From: Ulvibacterium sp965228935
GTDB taxonomy: Bacteria; Bacteroidota; Bacteroidia; Flavobacteriales; Flavobacteriaceae
Reading direction: 5' to 3'
Length of the DNA stretch: 64,000 nucleotides
NCBI RefSeq assembly: GCF_965228935.1
Contig: NZ_OZ245846.1
Span: 2,480,001 to 2,544,000, forward strand
A program made the translations under genes and the position numbers. The first letter of the stretch is position 1, and each line of letters begins with the position of its first letter. Below the pieces are notes generated by a model that was not told the DNA's origin, searched no databases, and saw only the letters and a list, made by a program, of their open reading frames with translations. This document shows positions 24,660 through 33,293 of this stretch, in pieces.

Positions 24660-24661
24660 TT

Positions 24662-25129
24662 TTATTGGTCAATCATTTTCCTTAAGACTACAATTTGTCC
24701 TAGATGATAATAGGAGTGTTCGATCATGCCTTCAATATTTCTTCGGAAATCGCCGTAATCCTTCTTTACAAATTCCGAATTAAGTCTTTCTTCCGTCATC
24801 TGTTCAATATGATTTGCAAACTTTTCTGCATTTAAAAAAAGATCGGCTTTAAGGGCGTTCCATTCTTGTTCCGAATTTATTTTGGGGAGGTCAAAGCTAA
24901 ATTTATCCCGAATTTCCAATTCACCCCCTTCAAGAACGTTCAATACCCCGGAAATATAATAGTTTAGGTGAAATGTCAGTTTGGCTATGGTATTCAGGTT
25001 GGCGATCTGGGTCACGGCTTGTTCCAGGGTAACATCACCCAGTTGGTCTTGCACGTTTGTATTTGCAATCCATTTTCCATTCAGGATTACCTCCCTGAAT
25101 CGATTTGCAAGCTGAATTGAAGACTTCAT
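24662..25129 (-). CDS. DinB-like domain protein
   Basis: Four-helix-bundle protein of 155 residues. The metal-ligand histidines of DinB/YfiT proteins are visible as LTFHLNYYISG near residue 54 and EHSYYHLGQIV near residue 138. Family members are metal-dependent thiol transferases (bacillithiol or mycothiol) or of unknown function. It lies between element J and the amidohydrolase unit. TATCTTTA about 40 bp upstream is one base off the Bacteroidota -7 consensus and may be its promoter. Confidence 0.85.
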   Translation of the reverse strand: MKSSIQLANRFREVILNGKWIANTNVQDQLGDVTLEQAVTQIANLNTIAKLTFHLNYYISGVLNVLEGGELEIRDKFSFDLPKINSEQEWNALKADLFLNAEKFANHIEQMTEERLNSEFVKKDYGDFRRNIEGMIEHSYYHLGQIVVLRKMIDQ

Positions 25130-25181
25130 TTGGTTTTTGGAAAAATGTCGGCCGATTTTAAGGCCCTCGTAAAGATAATCG

Positions 25182-25214
25182 ATAGCCGGATTTTCGAGGA
25201 GAAAATCCGGCTAT
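25182..25214. other. Perfect hairpin after the amidohydrolase gene
   Basis: ATAGCCGGATTTTC (25182-25195) and GAAAATCCGGCTAT (25201-25214) form a 14-bp perfect stem with a 5-base loop. It lies 31 bp after the minus-strand amidohydrolase stop. No clear T-run follows on the minus strand, so it may act as an mRNA 3'-end stabiliser or an imperfect terminator. Confidence 0.6.
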
Positions 25215-25245
25215 AATTAATTCATGCACTTTGATGCGCCCTAAA

Positions 25246-26790
25246 TTATTTTTTCGTGTATTGTGCAATATCGACCGTCCGGCTTGCTTCGTTACTGTTT
25301 TTAACGGCATTGAGCATATCATTGAGCACCGATTTTTCATAAAACCGCCCATTGACCATAACCGAGTTTATGCTCCGGGTGTTGGCGATGTCCATTAGGG
25401 GATTCTCCTCCAGTATAACCAAGTTGGCCTTGGCCCCCTCCTTGAGTATACCGGTATTCTTACCGAGCCATTCCCCGGGTAATCTTGTAACGGATTGCAA
25501 TACCTCGGTTGGGGACATGCCCGCCTCCCTTAAACTCGCTAATTCGTCGTGCAGCGAAAAGCCGGGTACGGCACAAGGCACATTGGCATCGGTTCCTGCC
25601 AGTATTTTTACGCCCTCGTCATTTAGGTTTCGTAACGTAATCCTACATGCCTCGGCATAAGTGGCCCAAAAGATTTTTATCCGTTCCAGCTCGGAGGGCG
25701 TAAGGGTTTCGGCATCTAAAATTCGATACCGATTCACGGTGGGTAACCATCCCAGGCCGGGTATATTCTCGTCCCACTCACTTAAACCGGGGTTTACATA
25801 GACGAGTTCCACTTCGCTTAATATCTGGTCTATATTGAATTTTTGTTGTACAAAGCTCTCCATAAGCCAAAGGGTGGTGGTTACGACGATATCCTTTTCG
25901 GCCAACCTTGGCGCTAATTCCTTGGTCTTTTTGTCCACAATGCCTAGAAAATCATCGGCATCCGTTTGGTTCTTTATGCCATCAAATCCCCCATTGTCCC
26001 ACAGTATCGGTTTCATGAGTTCCTCTAAGTGGGCTACCTCCTCTTGGTTGGACATTAAAAAGCCCTCATGTCCGACACCATAGGGAATATGCCCTATAAC
26101 ATCCAGGCCGTTTTTTGGAGCGAGCTCATTTAAGGAGGTATAACCGTCCGTATTTAATAGAGTATAAATTTTGATGCCGTCATAGCCTTTTTCTACCGTT
26201 TTTTCGATAAGCCGTTTTGCCTCCTCTTCATTGCTGACCGATTCAAATCCTTGGGTCCAATTCATAAACCAGCCCTTAACTCTTCCAAAACTTGCTATTC
26301 TTGGGGAGGCAATGTACATGTCCGGCCCGATCCGTTTCCCTTGCCCGATCTCCTGTCTCCATTGTAAATGAACTTCATCACCCATCATTTCCCGAATCTC
26401 CGTAACCCCATTGGCGATATACAGCAGTAGGTCGTTAGGGCTCTTTAGCAAGTGCACATGGGAGTCAATAAGGCCGGGAATCAAGAATTTATCCGTGCCG
26501 TCGATGATTTTTGCATCTGGGGGATTGTCAATAATCGAGTCGATGGACGCAATGGTACCCTCTTTAATCAATACCGATTGATGGGGTATAAACCGTTTCC
26601 CATCTTCGGATAGGACGCTGATATTTTTGATCAGTACAGGATGTGCATCAAGAAGGAATTTATCCGCGGCAACTTTCTCCGTAAGATCTCCATATATCAT
26701 TTGTATTTTGCGTTCCGAAAAATACCAAAGGAATACGAATCCTAGGGTAAGCAACAGAAGAATATATTTCCCTATTTTTTTCCTTTTCAT
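25246..26790 (-). CDS. Membrane-anchored amidohydrolase family protein
   Basis: Metal-dependent hydrolase of about 514 residues with one N-terminal membrane segment (ILLLLTLGFVFLWYF). The amidohydrolase pattern is present: DSHVH (the HxH metal pair) after LIPGLI, GIKIY (bridging lysine), GHIPYG and VAHLEE (metal histidines), and GTDAN (catalytic aspartate). The C-terminal beta-sandwich (GANLVILEENPL) is complete. It resembles imidazolonepropionase/prolidase-like periplasmic members. The frame is open to 26886, but the ATG at 26790 (or 26799) places the membrane helix at the N-terminus. Confidence 0.88.
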   Translation of the reverse strand: MKRKKIGKYILLLLTLGFVFLWYFSERKIQMIYGDLTEKVAADKFLLDAHPVLIKNISVLSEDGKRFIPHQSVLIKEGTIASIDSIIDNPPDAKIIDGTDKFLIPGLIDSHVHLLKSPNDLLLYIANGVTEIREMMGDEVHLQWRQEIGQGKRIGPDMYIASPRIASFGRVKGWFMNWTQGFESVSNEEEAKRLIEKTVEKGYDGIKIYTLLNTDGYTSLNELAPKNGLDVIGHIPYGVGHEGFLMSNQEEVAHLEELMKPILWDNGGFDGIKNQTDADDFLGIVDKKTKELAPRLAEKDIVVTTTLWLMESFVQQKFNIDQILSEVELVYVNPGLSEWDENIPGLGWLPTVNRYRILDAETLTPSELERIKIFWATYAEACRITLRNLNDEGVKILAGTDANVPCAVPGFSLHDELASLREAGMSPTEVLQSVTRLPGEWLGKNTGILKEGAKANLVILEENPLMDIANTRSINSVMVNGRFYEKSVLNDMLNAVKNSNEASRTVDIAQYTKK

Positions 26791-26872
26791 ACCGTGCATT
26801 TTTAAGTACGTAAGACGATAATGCGAAGATGATTTTTTAAGTTGGCCAAAACCTGACACCTTTGTGACAAAA

Positions 26873-27466
26873 TCATTTTTTGGCAATTCTTTTTCTAATC
26901 CTACTCAAGGACTGCCTTTCAATTCCCAGGAAAGAAGACAAATGGGTCAAGCTTACGCGATTCATCAATTCCGGATGTTCCTTAATGAATTTCAAATACC
27001 TTTCCTCTGCAGTAAGAAATAGAAAGCCCTCAATACGATCGTTGAGGATCGTGAGGGTCTGTTCGGCCATCAATCTACCGTATAACTGCCCGTTCGTAAA
27101 TTTCTCGTAGCTTAACTGAATAATGGTATAGGGTACACCAATGATTACACAAGGTTCGATACATTGCAGAAAGTATTTGGTCGGCCTTTGTTGTATAAAG
27201 GCCGGATAATCTGTAAGGTATTCGTTCTCCTTGGCAAAACCGGTTGTTATTTGATTGCCTTTCTCATTGATGTAGTATCGGCGAACCAAACCTTTGGAAA
27301 TGAATCCCATTGCCTTTTGTACCTCTCCCCGTTTTAGGAAAAAGTCCCCTTTGCCATATGACTTGATTTTAAGGCCAGGCTTAATGGAATCGATTTCCTG
27401 CGGGGTTGAATGATCCAAATTTTTTAGGTAGGAAGTAAGGTAGCTTTCATAATTCTTCTTCATCAT
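26873..27466 (-). CDS. Crp/Fnr family transcriptional regulator
   Basis: Cyclic-nucleotide-binding-type beta-roll (residues about 30-115, with GKGDFFLKRGEVQKAMGFI) followed by a C-terminal winged helix (LTHLSSFLGIERQSLSRIRKR). Bacteroidota members of this group usually lack the cAMP-contact residues and respond to unknown signals. The ATG pair at 27466/27463 is preferred to an earlier start at 27511. It lies directly upstream of the amidohydrolase gene, 82 bp away and in the same direction, so it probably controls or shares a transcript with it. Confidence 0.88.
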   Translation of the reverse strand: MMKKNYESYLTSYLKNLDHSTPQEIDSIKPGLKIKSYGKGDFFLKRGEVQKAMGFISKGLVRRYYINEKGNQITTGFAKENEYLTDYPAFIQQRPTKYFLQCIEPCVIIGVPYTIIQLSYEKFTNGQLYGRLMAEQTLTILNDRIEGFLFLTAEERYLKFIKEHPELMNRVSLTHLSSFLGIERQSLSRIRKRIAKK

Positions 27467-27554
27467 GTGTGTATTGTACGTGTGATGACTTAGGTCGTTA
27501 TTTCTATGCAATCGTACAAATTACAGGCAAAAGTTGTATTGCGCCTAGGGTATA

Positions 27555-28937
27555 TCACTGGCTATTTTGCTTGATTTCGTGTATTACTTTGGTACTCACC
27601 CAATAAATATCCTGATTACTGGTATAAAATAGATATTTTCCGTCCTTGGTCACAAAGGGACAATATTCATAATTTTTGGTGTTTATCGCCTTACCCATAT
27701 TTACGGCCTTTGTCCAAGTACCATCTTCGTCCTTAAAGCTTATATACAAATCACCCCGGCCAAAACCATTATTTCGTGTGGAACAGAAAATGATGTAGGA
27801 CTCGTCCGGTGAAACAAACACATCCGCTTCATAATCGGCCGTATTGATCTTATCGTTTAATACAACCGGTTTTTGATAGGTGCCGTTTACATTCCTGGAA
27901 TAATAGATATCGTAGTCCGTTTTAATCGGATTGTGGCCGTTTGATGAAAAATACATAGAACCGTCCTTGGTAAAGGAAATATAGTATTCGTTTCCTTTTG
28001 TGTTGATATTAGTGCCGGCATTAATGGGTTCCGACCATCCTTGCTTCTCTTTTTCAGCGTACCAGATATCGACGTCCTTTGGTTCCCCCACGCCGTCCAA
28101 GGCCCTTTTGGAAATAAAGTACAATCTGTTTTCATCATTGGAAAGAAAGGGGTCGTTATAACCATATTGGGTATGCGAGAAAATGGTTTCAGGTTTGCTC
28201 CATTGATCTTTTGTCATTTTGGAATACCGAATCTCACTTTTCCCGTTTACATCCACCCCAAAGTAAAATTCAGTACCCTGGGCATTAAAAATAGAGCCAA
28301 ATTCGGATTCTTCGGTCGAGATAAAATTTGGGGCAAATAATTTGGGGATATGCCCCGGAGGTTTTTGTCCCATATATTCACCCTTCATATTAAAATTACG
28401 GACTTGGCTTTCATCGGCACCCAGGAACAGGAGCAATTCATAGATTTCCTTGGCATCGACTCGTTTTGCTATTTCCAATGGGGTACTTCCCCGTTCATTC
28501 TTGGTATTGCTACTAACACCTAATTTCACTAATTTTTCAACAAACCCTGTACTTTTATTCAACAAGGCACTTTCCAAGAGTGCCGTTCCATAGTTTTCGA
28601 CCCAGGAATTATCTATCTGCATTTTTTGAAGCCGATCAAAGGAGTATTCATCATTAAAGTTAACTGCCACGGTCATAGGCGTCCGTTTTTCATTATCCTC
28701 CAGGTTAATCTCGATTCCCCTTTCGATTAAAAAGTCAAAAACCTCTTTTTTTTGGCAACCTATGGCCCAGTGTAATAGTGACCTGCCCCTGTCATCCCGT
28801 AGGTTGATATCTTGCTGGGTAAGCAGAGAATCCAACTTGTCTAGGTCTCCTCGGCACGCTGTCCAGAATATATTTTGGGCCGTAGCGGTAAAACCGGTCA
28901 GTAAGAGCGTTAGGAGTATTATATTTTTAGAGTTCAT
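27555..28937 (-). CDS. Secreted ankyrin-repeat and PD40 beta-propeller protein
   Basis: Exported protein of 460 residues (signal peptide MNSKNIILLTLLLTGFTATA). Residues about 25-185 are four to five ankyrin repeats (GRSLLHWAIGCQKKEVFDFL, GSTPLEIAKRVDAKEIYELL). Residues about 215-455 are WD40-like PD40 blades of the TolB/OmpA-associated type (LSNDENRLYFIS, VSPDESYIIFCST, VTKDGKYLFYTS). The two repeat types suggest a periplasmic protein-binding scaffold. A related propeller is encoded at 52935-54131. No enzyme motif is visible. Confidence 0.85.
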   Translation of the reverse strand: MNSKNIILLTLLLTGFTATAQNIFWTACRGDLDKLDSLLTQQDINLRDDRGRSLLHWAIGCQKKEVFDFLIERGIEINLEDNEKRTPMTVAVNFNDEYSFDRLQKMQIDNSWVENYGTALLESALLNKSTGFVEKLVKLGVSSNTKNERGSTPLEIAKRVDAKEIYELLLFLGADESQVRNFNMKGEYMGQKPPGHIPKLFAPNFISTEESEFGSIFNAQGTEFYFGVDVNGKSEIRYSKMTKDQWSKPETIFSHTQYGYNDPFLSNDENRLYFISKRALDGVGEPKDVDIWYAEKEKQGWSEPINAGTNINTKGNEYYISFTKDGSMYFSSNGHNPIKTDYDIYYSRNVNGTYQKPVVLNDKINTADYEADVFVSPDESYIIFCSTRNNGFGRGDLYISFKDEDGTWTKAVNMGKAINTKNYEYCPFVTKDGKYLFYTSNQDIYWVSTKVIHEIKQNSQ

Positions 28938-29271
28938 TTTTTAAATAGCTGTTATAATTTCCATTGCGATTCCCAGTATTACGTAACACCAGGTTGGGAA
29001 ACCATTCTGACGGACAGTATCCCCTTGGACAATCCGGTCATCAGTAAGATTGTTCCCAAGAGAAATCAGTCGGCTACTGCTTAATTTTAAGGTTGGTGCT
29101 AAACATGCTATACCACCCCAATTTACACTTTTATCCTATGTCATGGGTCGTTGTCGGGAAGTTTGGGGGTTAAGGTCACTTTCCAACCTCGTTAAGGAGC
29201 CCCTTTAGAACTAGCAATAAAAAAATAGGACTATAATAAACAGTCCTATTTACTTAAAAGAGTCTAAAAGT
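28938..29271. other. Intergenic region, 334 bp
   Basis: It separates the ankyrin-PD40 gene from the aldo/keto reductase gene. The only structure I can support is the terminator hairpin at 29224-29250. No match to the TAnnTTTG promoter box is visible upstream of the ankyrin gene, and no small gene is convincing. Confidence 0.6.
29224..29250 (-). terminator. Terminator of the aldo/keto reductase operon
   Basis: On the minus strand AATAGGACT pairs with AGTCCTATT around a short A/T loop and is followed by TTTTTATTG. It begins 22 bp after the stop of the aldo/keto reductase gene. Confidence 0.8.
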
Positions 29272-30306
29272 TTAATAGATATTCGGCCGAGTATGGATTA
29301 TGTTTTCCAATTGGCCTCCATAGGTCACGGCCTGGGTTGCTTTTAGAAAGTCGTGGGGGAATCCCATTTCAATGGCGCTTTCCCCTTGAAGTAGGGCCAT
29401 GTCCCCAGGATTCAGTTCAAAGTCGATGCTCTTTAAATTGGATTCAATATGACGTAGTTTGGTACCTCCAAGTATAGGAATCAGTCCTTGTTGTTTTACA
29501 AAACTGATGGCCACCGTTGCCGGGCTTACCTCATTTTTTTTGGCGATTTCTATCACCTTGGCGGCTATGCCCAAGTTTCGCTCCGAGAGCGCGGCAAATT
29601 CGGATACATCCAACCTCCGGTTCCCCTTCTCATCATCCGTATTGTACTTTCCGGTCAAGATTCCAGAGGACAGGGGAGACCAGGCCAGGGTGGTCATCCC
29701 TTCATCTTTTGCCATGGGCAACAATTCGCGTTCCCCGGTACGCTGTATCAAACTGTATTCGATTTGGGAAGCCTCGAATGGGGTCAATCCATTTTGTCGC
29801 GCATACATATTGGCCTTGCTGATAACCCAGGCCGGAGCGTCCGAAATTCCCAAGTACAATACCTTACCTTGTCGTATCATATCGTCCAGGGATCGCATAA
29901 CCTCTTCCACCGGCGACATAAAGTCCCAGGAGTGAAGCCAAAAGATATCGATATATTCCGTATCCAAACGTCTAAGGCTTCTATGTAAGGACTGCATCAT
30001 GCTTTTTCTGCTGTTGCCGGCCCTATTGGGGTCTGTTCCCGGCATGGCATCCGTATACTTGGTGCCCAATACAATGGAATCCCGCTCACTTTTAATAAAC
30101 TCGCCTACAAATTTCTCGCTGGTTCCCCCAGTGTATATTTCGTTGGCAGTATCGATAAAGTTTCCACCCGCCTTTATAAAGGCATCGTACATCTGTTGAC
30201 TGGTTGCCTTGTCCGCGCCCCAGCCCGCCTCGGTGCCGAAGGTCATGGTTCCCAAGGCGATTTCCGATACGCGCAATCCTGTATTTCCTAATAATCTATA
30301 GTTCAT
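29272..30306 (-). CDS. Aldo/keto reductase
   Basis: NADP-dependent TIM-barrel oxidoreductase of 344 residues. The catalytic tetrad is intact: D52, Y58 (in NEIYTGG), K83 and H125 (in WLHSWD). The C-terminal cofactor site is represented by PILGGTKLRHIESNL. It resembles the YajO/YhdN-like group acting on small aldehydes and ketones; the natural substrate is unknown. It follows the hydrolase-fusion gene after 28 bp and is very probably in the same operon, under the AraC-type regulator encoded upstream. Confidence 0.92.
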   Translation of the reverse strand: MNYRLLGNTGLRVSEIALGTMTFGTEAGWGADKATSQQMYDAFIKAGGNFIDTANEIYTGGTSEKFVGEFIKSERDSIVLGTKYTDAMPGTDPNRAGNSRKSMMQSLHRSLRRLDTEYIDIFWLHSWDFMSPVEEVMRSLDDMIRQGKVLYLGISDAPAWVISKANMYARQNGLTPFEASQIEYSLIQRTGERELLPMAKDEGMTTLAWSPLSSGILTGKYNTDDEKGNRRLDVSEFAALSERNLGIAAKVIEIAKKNEVSPATVAISFVKQQGLIPILGGTKLRHIESNLKSIDFELNPGDMALLQGESAIEMGFPHDFLKATQAVTYGGQLENIIHTRPNIY

Positions 30307-30334
30307 CTTTTTTAGTTTTTAAGGTTACCCATTT

Positions 30335-32254
30335 TTATTGTAAATAATTTACCACTTCGGTCATGGCGGCTTGCACCGCATCTTCCTCAAAGTAAAGTTG
30401 TTGTTGGTTGTATTCGTTCAGCCATTTAATGTCCTTTTCGCCTTTGATCAATGCATAGAACTCCTTGGTTCCCTGGGGTACGGCACCACTCTCACTATGT
30501 ACGATGAACACCGGTTGTGCAATGTCCTTGCCTACGGAGATACCGTCAAAGGTCAACCAAGGTTCCCAACTGCTTACCGCAAAACGGTTATCGTATTTTG
30601 GTCCGGCGGCCTTGGCGGGGCTCAAGTAGTAATCAAAGACACCCTGTGGAACGTACATGGCGCTTAATGGATCCAGTTCGCTGGCAGCCAGCACATATTC
30701 CATTGTACCGGTTTCCGCGTATTTCCGCTTTGCCTTTTTGGAAGCTTCCAGTAGACCTTCGGTGCCCCCGGGACGCATGTCGTAGATACTTTTTGCTATG
30801 GCAGGGTTGTGCAACCAGGGGGCTACCAGAACCAATTTTTTAATACGCGTATCTTGGGCGGTGGCATGGGCCATATATCCGGAACTGGCACAGACACCAA
30901 GGGCGGATAGTTCGTCCATAGCAATATTGGGATGTGTCTCCAAGTAATCCACGGCCGCTTTGATATCCGCTATTTTTAGACGGTAGTCCTCGACTTGTCT
31001 GGGCTGCCCCTCACTTTCTCCAAACCCGGTGAAATCAAAGGTCATAGTAATAAAACCATCCTTGGCCATTACACTGGCATATTCGTCGGGCATCTGCTCC
31101 TTAATGCTTGTCCAACTTCCGGTAACGATGGCCGCTGGATACTTTTGGGCGGCATCAAAGTTAGGGGGTAGGAATAGGTGTCCTTTCAGGTTTGCACCAT
31201 TACTATTAAAGGTAATTTCTTTCAAGCTTACCCCGCTGTCCGTAGCGGCGCCCGCTTGATGTACCGAATAATGTGCAGGCTCTAATCCGGGCCATCCATT
31301 GAGGAGAACATTGGGATTAAAGTATTCCACAAAGTTCTCGATTTTATCATCTTTCAGGGTGAATATCCCTATGTAGCTATTATTGTAGGGTTTGCCTTCG
31401 TTGGTGGTGATCGTACCCTGGTACTTGGCTATGTATACATCGGGATTTTGAGTGGTGAAATACTCGATCTCATAGGACTGCTCATAACCCATTACGCCGG
31501 TATACTGATTTTTGATGGCGGCCATTCCCTTGAGTTGTTTTGGAAAATTCCCGGGGGCAAAGGGCATGATCTGTGTGGCATCGGTCATAAAGGAAGATAG
31601 GACATTTTCCAATTTACGGGCTTCAAGCGCTTCAAAGAAGTTTTGGATTGCAGCTGTCTTCTGGGAATCTGTCTTGGCAAAGGCAATGCTGTTCCCTTCC
31701 TGAACGTGCTGAATGGCCAATTGCGGTAAGGAGGTATCACCGGCCTGATCATAAAGCGAAGCATCGATACGTGCCAATTTCCATTCCCCATTTTCCTTGA
31801 TGTATTCGGTATCATAGCCCACAAAAACGGTCCAATCCCTGTTTTCCAAATAATGTGTTGCAATACCATCAAAGGTGGCCGTGGCCCGATTTCCTGCGAT
31901 CCAAATCGCAAAATTGTGTATCTGGTGTACGGTTCTGTCAAAACCGGGCAATACCTGTTGCCATCCGTAAACGATGGTTTCCGGAGTTTTAAATCCGGCG
32001 TCGCCGCCCAAAGAGGTATAATCCACGTATACGGAATCCGTCATAGTGGATTTTACGGTTTCCCAATCCCTTTGGTCCGTGGCACTAAAAAGACGTTCCG
32101 CTACGGTTTGGATGTTTGTCCTTTCGGTTGCCATTTCCATTTGTTGTGTCTCGGAGGTATTCATAACTTTTTCATTTTGATTTTTACTTTTTTGATTGCC
32201 GTTCGTGCAGGCCGATAATCCGACTATCATTCCTGCGAGTATCCATGTTTTCAT
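30335..32254 (-). CDS. Lipoprotein fusion: two NTF2-like domains plus alpha/beta-hydrolase domain
   Basis: Protein of 639 residues with a lipobox (LSAC16). Residues about 45-175 and 195-325 are two NTF2/SnoaL-like domains; residues about 345-639 are an alpha/beta hydrolase of the YcjY/dienelactone-hydrolase type (MTFDFTGFGESEG oxyanion region). The nucleophile elbow reads LGVCASSG, putting Cys455 where a serine is usual. The expected C-terminal histidine before LY appears as Gln (NQQQLYFEED), so the catalytic triad looks incomplete. It may be a binding protein or an atypical enzyme. It is the first gene of an operon with the aldo/keto reductase. Confidence 0.82.
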   Translation of the reverse strand: MKTWILAGMIVGLSACTNGNQKSKNQNEKVMNTSETQQMEMATERTNIQTVAERLFSATDQRDWETVKSTMTDSVYVDYTSLGGDAGFKTPETIVYGWQQVLPGFDRTVHQIHNFAIWIAGNRATATFDGIATHYLENRDWTVFVGYDTEYIKENGEWKLARIDASLYDQAGDTSLPQLAIQHVQEGNSIAFAKTDSQKTAAIQNFFEALEARKLENVLSSFMTDATQIMPFAPGNFPKQLKGMAAIKNQYTGVMGYEQSYEIEYFTTQNPDVYIAKYQGTITTNEGKPYNNSYIGIFTLKDDKIENFVEYFNPNVLLNGWPGLEPAHYSVHQAGAATDSGVSLKEITFNSNGANLKGHLFLPPNFDAAQKYPAAIVTGSWTSIKEQMPDEYASVMAKDGFITMTFDFTGFGESEGQPRQVEDYRLKIADIKAAVDYLETHPNIAMDELSALGVCASSGYMAHATAQDTRIKKLVLVAPWLHNPAIAKSIYDMRPGGTEGLLEASKKAKRKYAETGTMEYVLAASELDPLSAMYVPQGVFDYYLSPAKAAGPKYDNRFAVSSWEPWLTFDGISVGKDIAQPVFIVHSESGAVPQGTKEFYALIKGEKDIKWLNEYNQQQLYFEEDAVQAAMTEVVNYLQ

Positions 32255-32283
32255 AGTATTTCTTATTTTTTAATTTGATATCA

Positions 32284-32291
32284 CAAAGCTA
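32284..32291 (-). promoter_or_regulatory. -7 promoter element of the hydrolase-aldo/keto reductase operon
   Basis: On the minus strand TAGCTTTG matches TAnnTTTG exactly, 29 bp before the start codon. No good -33 TTTG box is present at the expected distance, which fits activator-dependent transcription from the adjacent direct repeats. Confidence 0.6.
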
Positions 32292-32314
32292 TGGGCACTG
32301 GGAACCTGATGTAC

Positions 32315-32348
32315 TACGGAATTCGAAGCAAGAAGTACGGAATTCAAA
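32315..32348. promoter_or_regulatory. Two direct repeats spaced 21 bp, probable AraC-family operator
   Basis: TACGGAATTCGAA (32315-32327) and TACGGAATTCAAA (32336-32348) are head-to-tail copies exactly 21 bp apart, two helical turns, which is the usual geometry of AraC-family binding sites. They sit just upstream of the -7 box at 32284-32291 and just after the stop of the AraC-type gene, so that regulator is the obvious candidate to bind here. Confidence 0.65.
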
Positions 32349-32375
32349 TGAACCGTAAAAGAGTAGTATTTATCC

Positions 32376-33293
32376 CTATTTCAAGGTCTTTCTATATTGT
32401 GAAGGGGTCATTTTCATTCTGCTTTTAAAGAAGTTGGCAAAATGATTGGGATAGTTGTAATACAGATCAAAGGCAATTTCCTTTACACTCATATCGGTAT
32501 GGGAAAGCTTGGATTTGGCAAGGTTTAAAACATGGGCGTAAATAATATCCGATGCCGATCGATCCGTAATTCGTTTCACAATTGCATTAAAGTGATTGGG
32601 GTGCAAATTCAATTGCTCGGCATAATACTGTACTTGGTTGGGCAAAGCGTTGGGATAGTGCTGTCCGGGATGAAAGGCGAGGTCCAGTTGCGTCTTAAAA
32701 CGACTGACCACCGCCAGATCCTGGGAGCGCTGCGCCGTTGTCACCGAGGATTTGTCCACCGAATAGTCATATAATCGCGCTACTTTGTGTAATGCAATGT
32801 GAACGTAGTGTCTAATGATTTTCTCGGCATTGGCCTTATCGGAACGATGCTCCTTGTACATATCCTCAAAAAGGTCCACAAACAAATGCGCGTCCCCCTC
32901 GCTTATTTCCATGGGAATGGTATTATCTATAAGCAGAAAGGGAAACGTTTCCGTTATACGCTTTCGCGAAAGGGTTCCCCGATAGAAGTCTTCGGAGAAA
33001 ATGATATAGAAACCTTCCCAGTTGGGCGCTATATCCCATTGTATGATTTGATAGGGCGAGTTGAAAAATAGTGTGGCCTTTTTGTTTTCCGTCGTATAGT
33101 TTCCCGATTTGGCGTACCCACCGCCGTCCAGTTTAAGGGCCAGGGCATAAAATTCGTGCTTAAAAGGATGCATTTGTGGCTTTACTGTACCCATATTCTC
33201 CTCAAAACTGCGGATATCAAAGGAATCCCACTTTGGTGCGGGGATACCTATGCCCTTACAATAGGCCTCTAATGTTGAAAAGTGTTGCATCAT
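32376..33293 (-). CDS. AraC family transcriptional regulator
   Basis: Regulator of 305 residues. The N-terminal 190 residues form a cupin-like sensor (HEFYALALKLDGGGYAKSG, then strands with GFYIIFSEDFYRG). The C-terminal 100 residues hold two helix-turn-helix motifs (LHPNHFNAIVKR; VKEIAFDLYYNYPNHFANFFKSRMKMTPSQYRK), the standard AraC/XylS DNA-binding domain. The stop is 121 bp upstream of the hydrolase-fusion gene, with a two-site direct repeat in between, so it is likely the activator of that operon. Confidence 0.92.
   Translation of the reverse strand: MMQHFSTLEAYCKGIGIPAPKWDSFDIRSFEENMGTVKPQMHPFKHEFYALALKLDGGGYAKSGNYTTENKKATLFFNSPYQIIQWDIAPNWEGFYIIFSEDFYRGTLSRKRITETFPFLLIDNTIPMEISEGDAHLFVDLFEDMYKEHRSDKANAEKIIRHYVHIALHKVARLYDYSVDKSSVTTAQRSQDLAVVSRFKTQLDLAFHPGQHYPNALPNQVQYYAEQLNLHPNHFNAIVKRITDRSASDIIYAHVLNLAKSKLSHTDMSVKEIAFDLYYNYPNHFANFFKSRMKMTPSQYRKTLK

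Noticed and set aside
25182..25214. The perfect hairpin after the amidohydrolase gene as an eleventh cassette boundary
   Set aside because: It has the GGCTATAATT-like inner sequence but no outer GCCAAC/GTTGGC boxes and the stem is continuous, so it is listed as a hairpin only.
13021..25245. An integron integrase or other recombinase inside the accessory block
   Set aside because: I checked each gene for tyrosine- or serine-recombinase motifs and transposase DDE patterns and found none, so the array is reported as lacking a visible enzyme.
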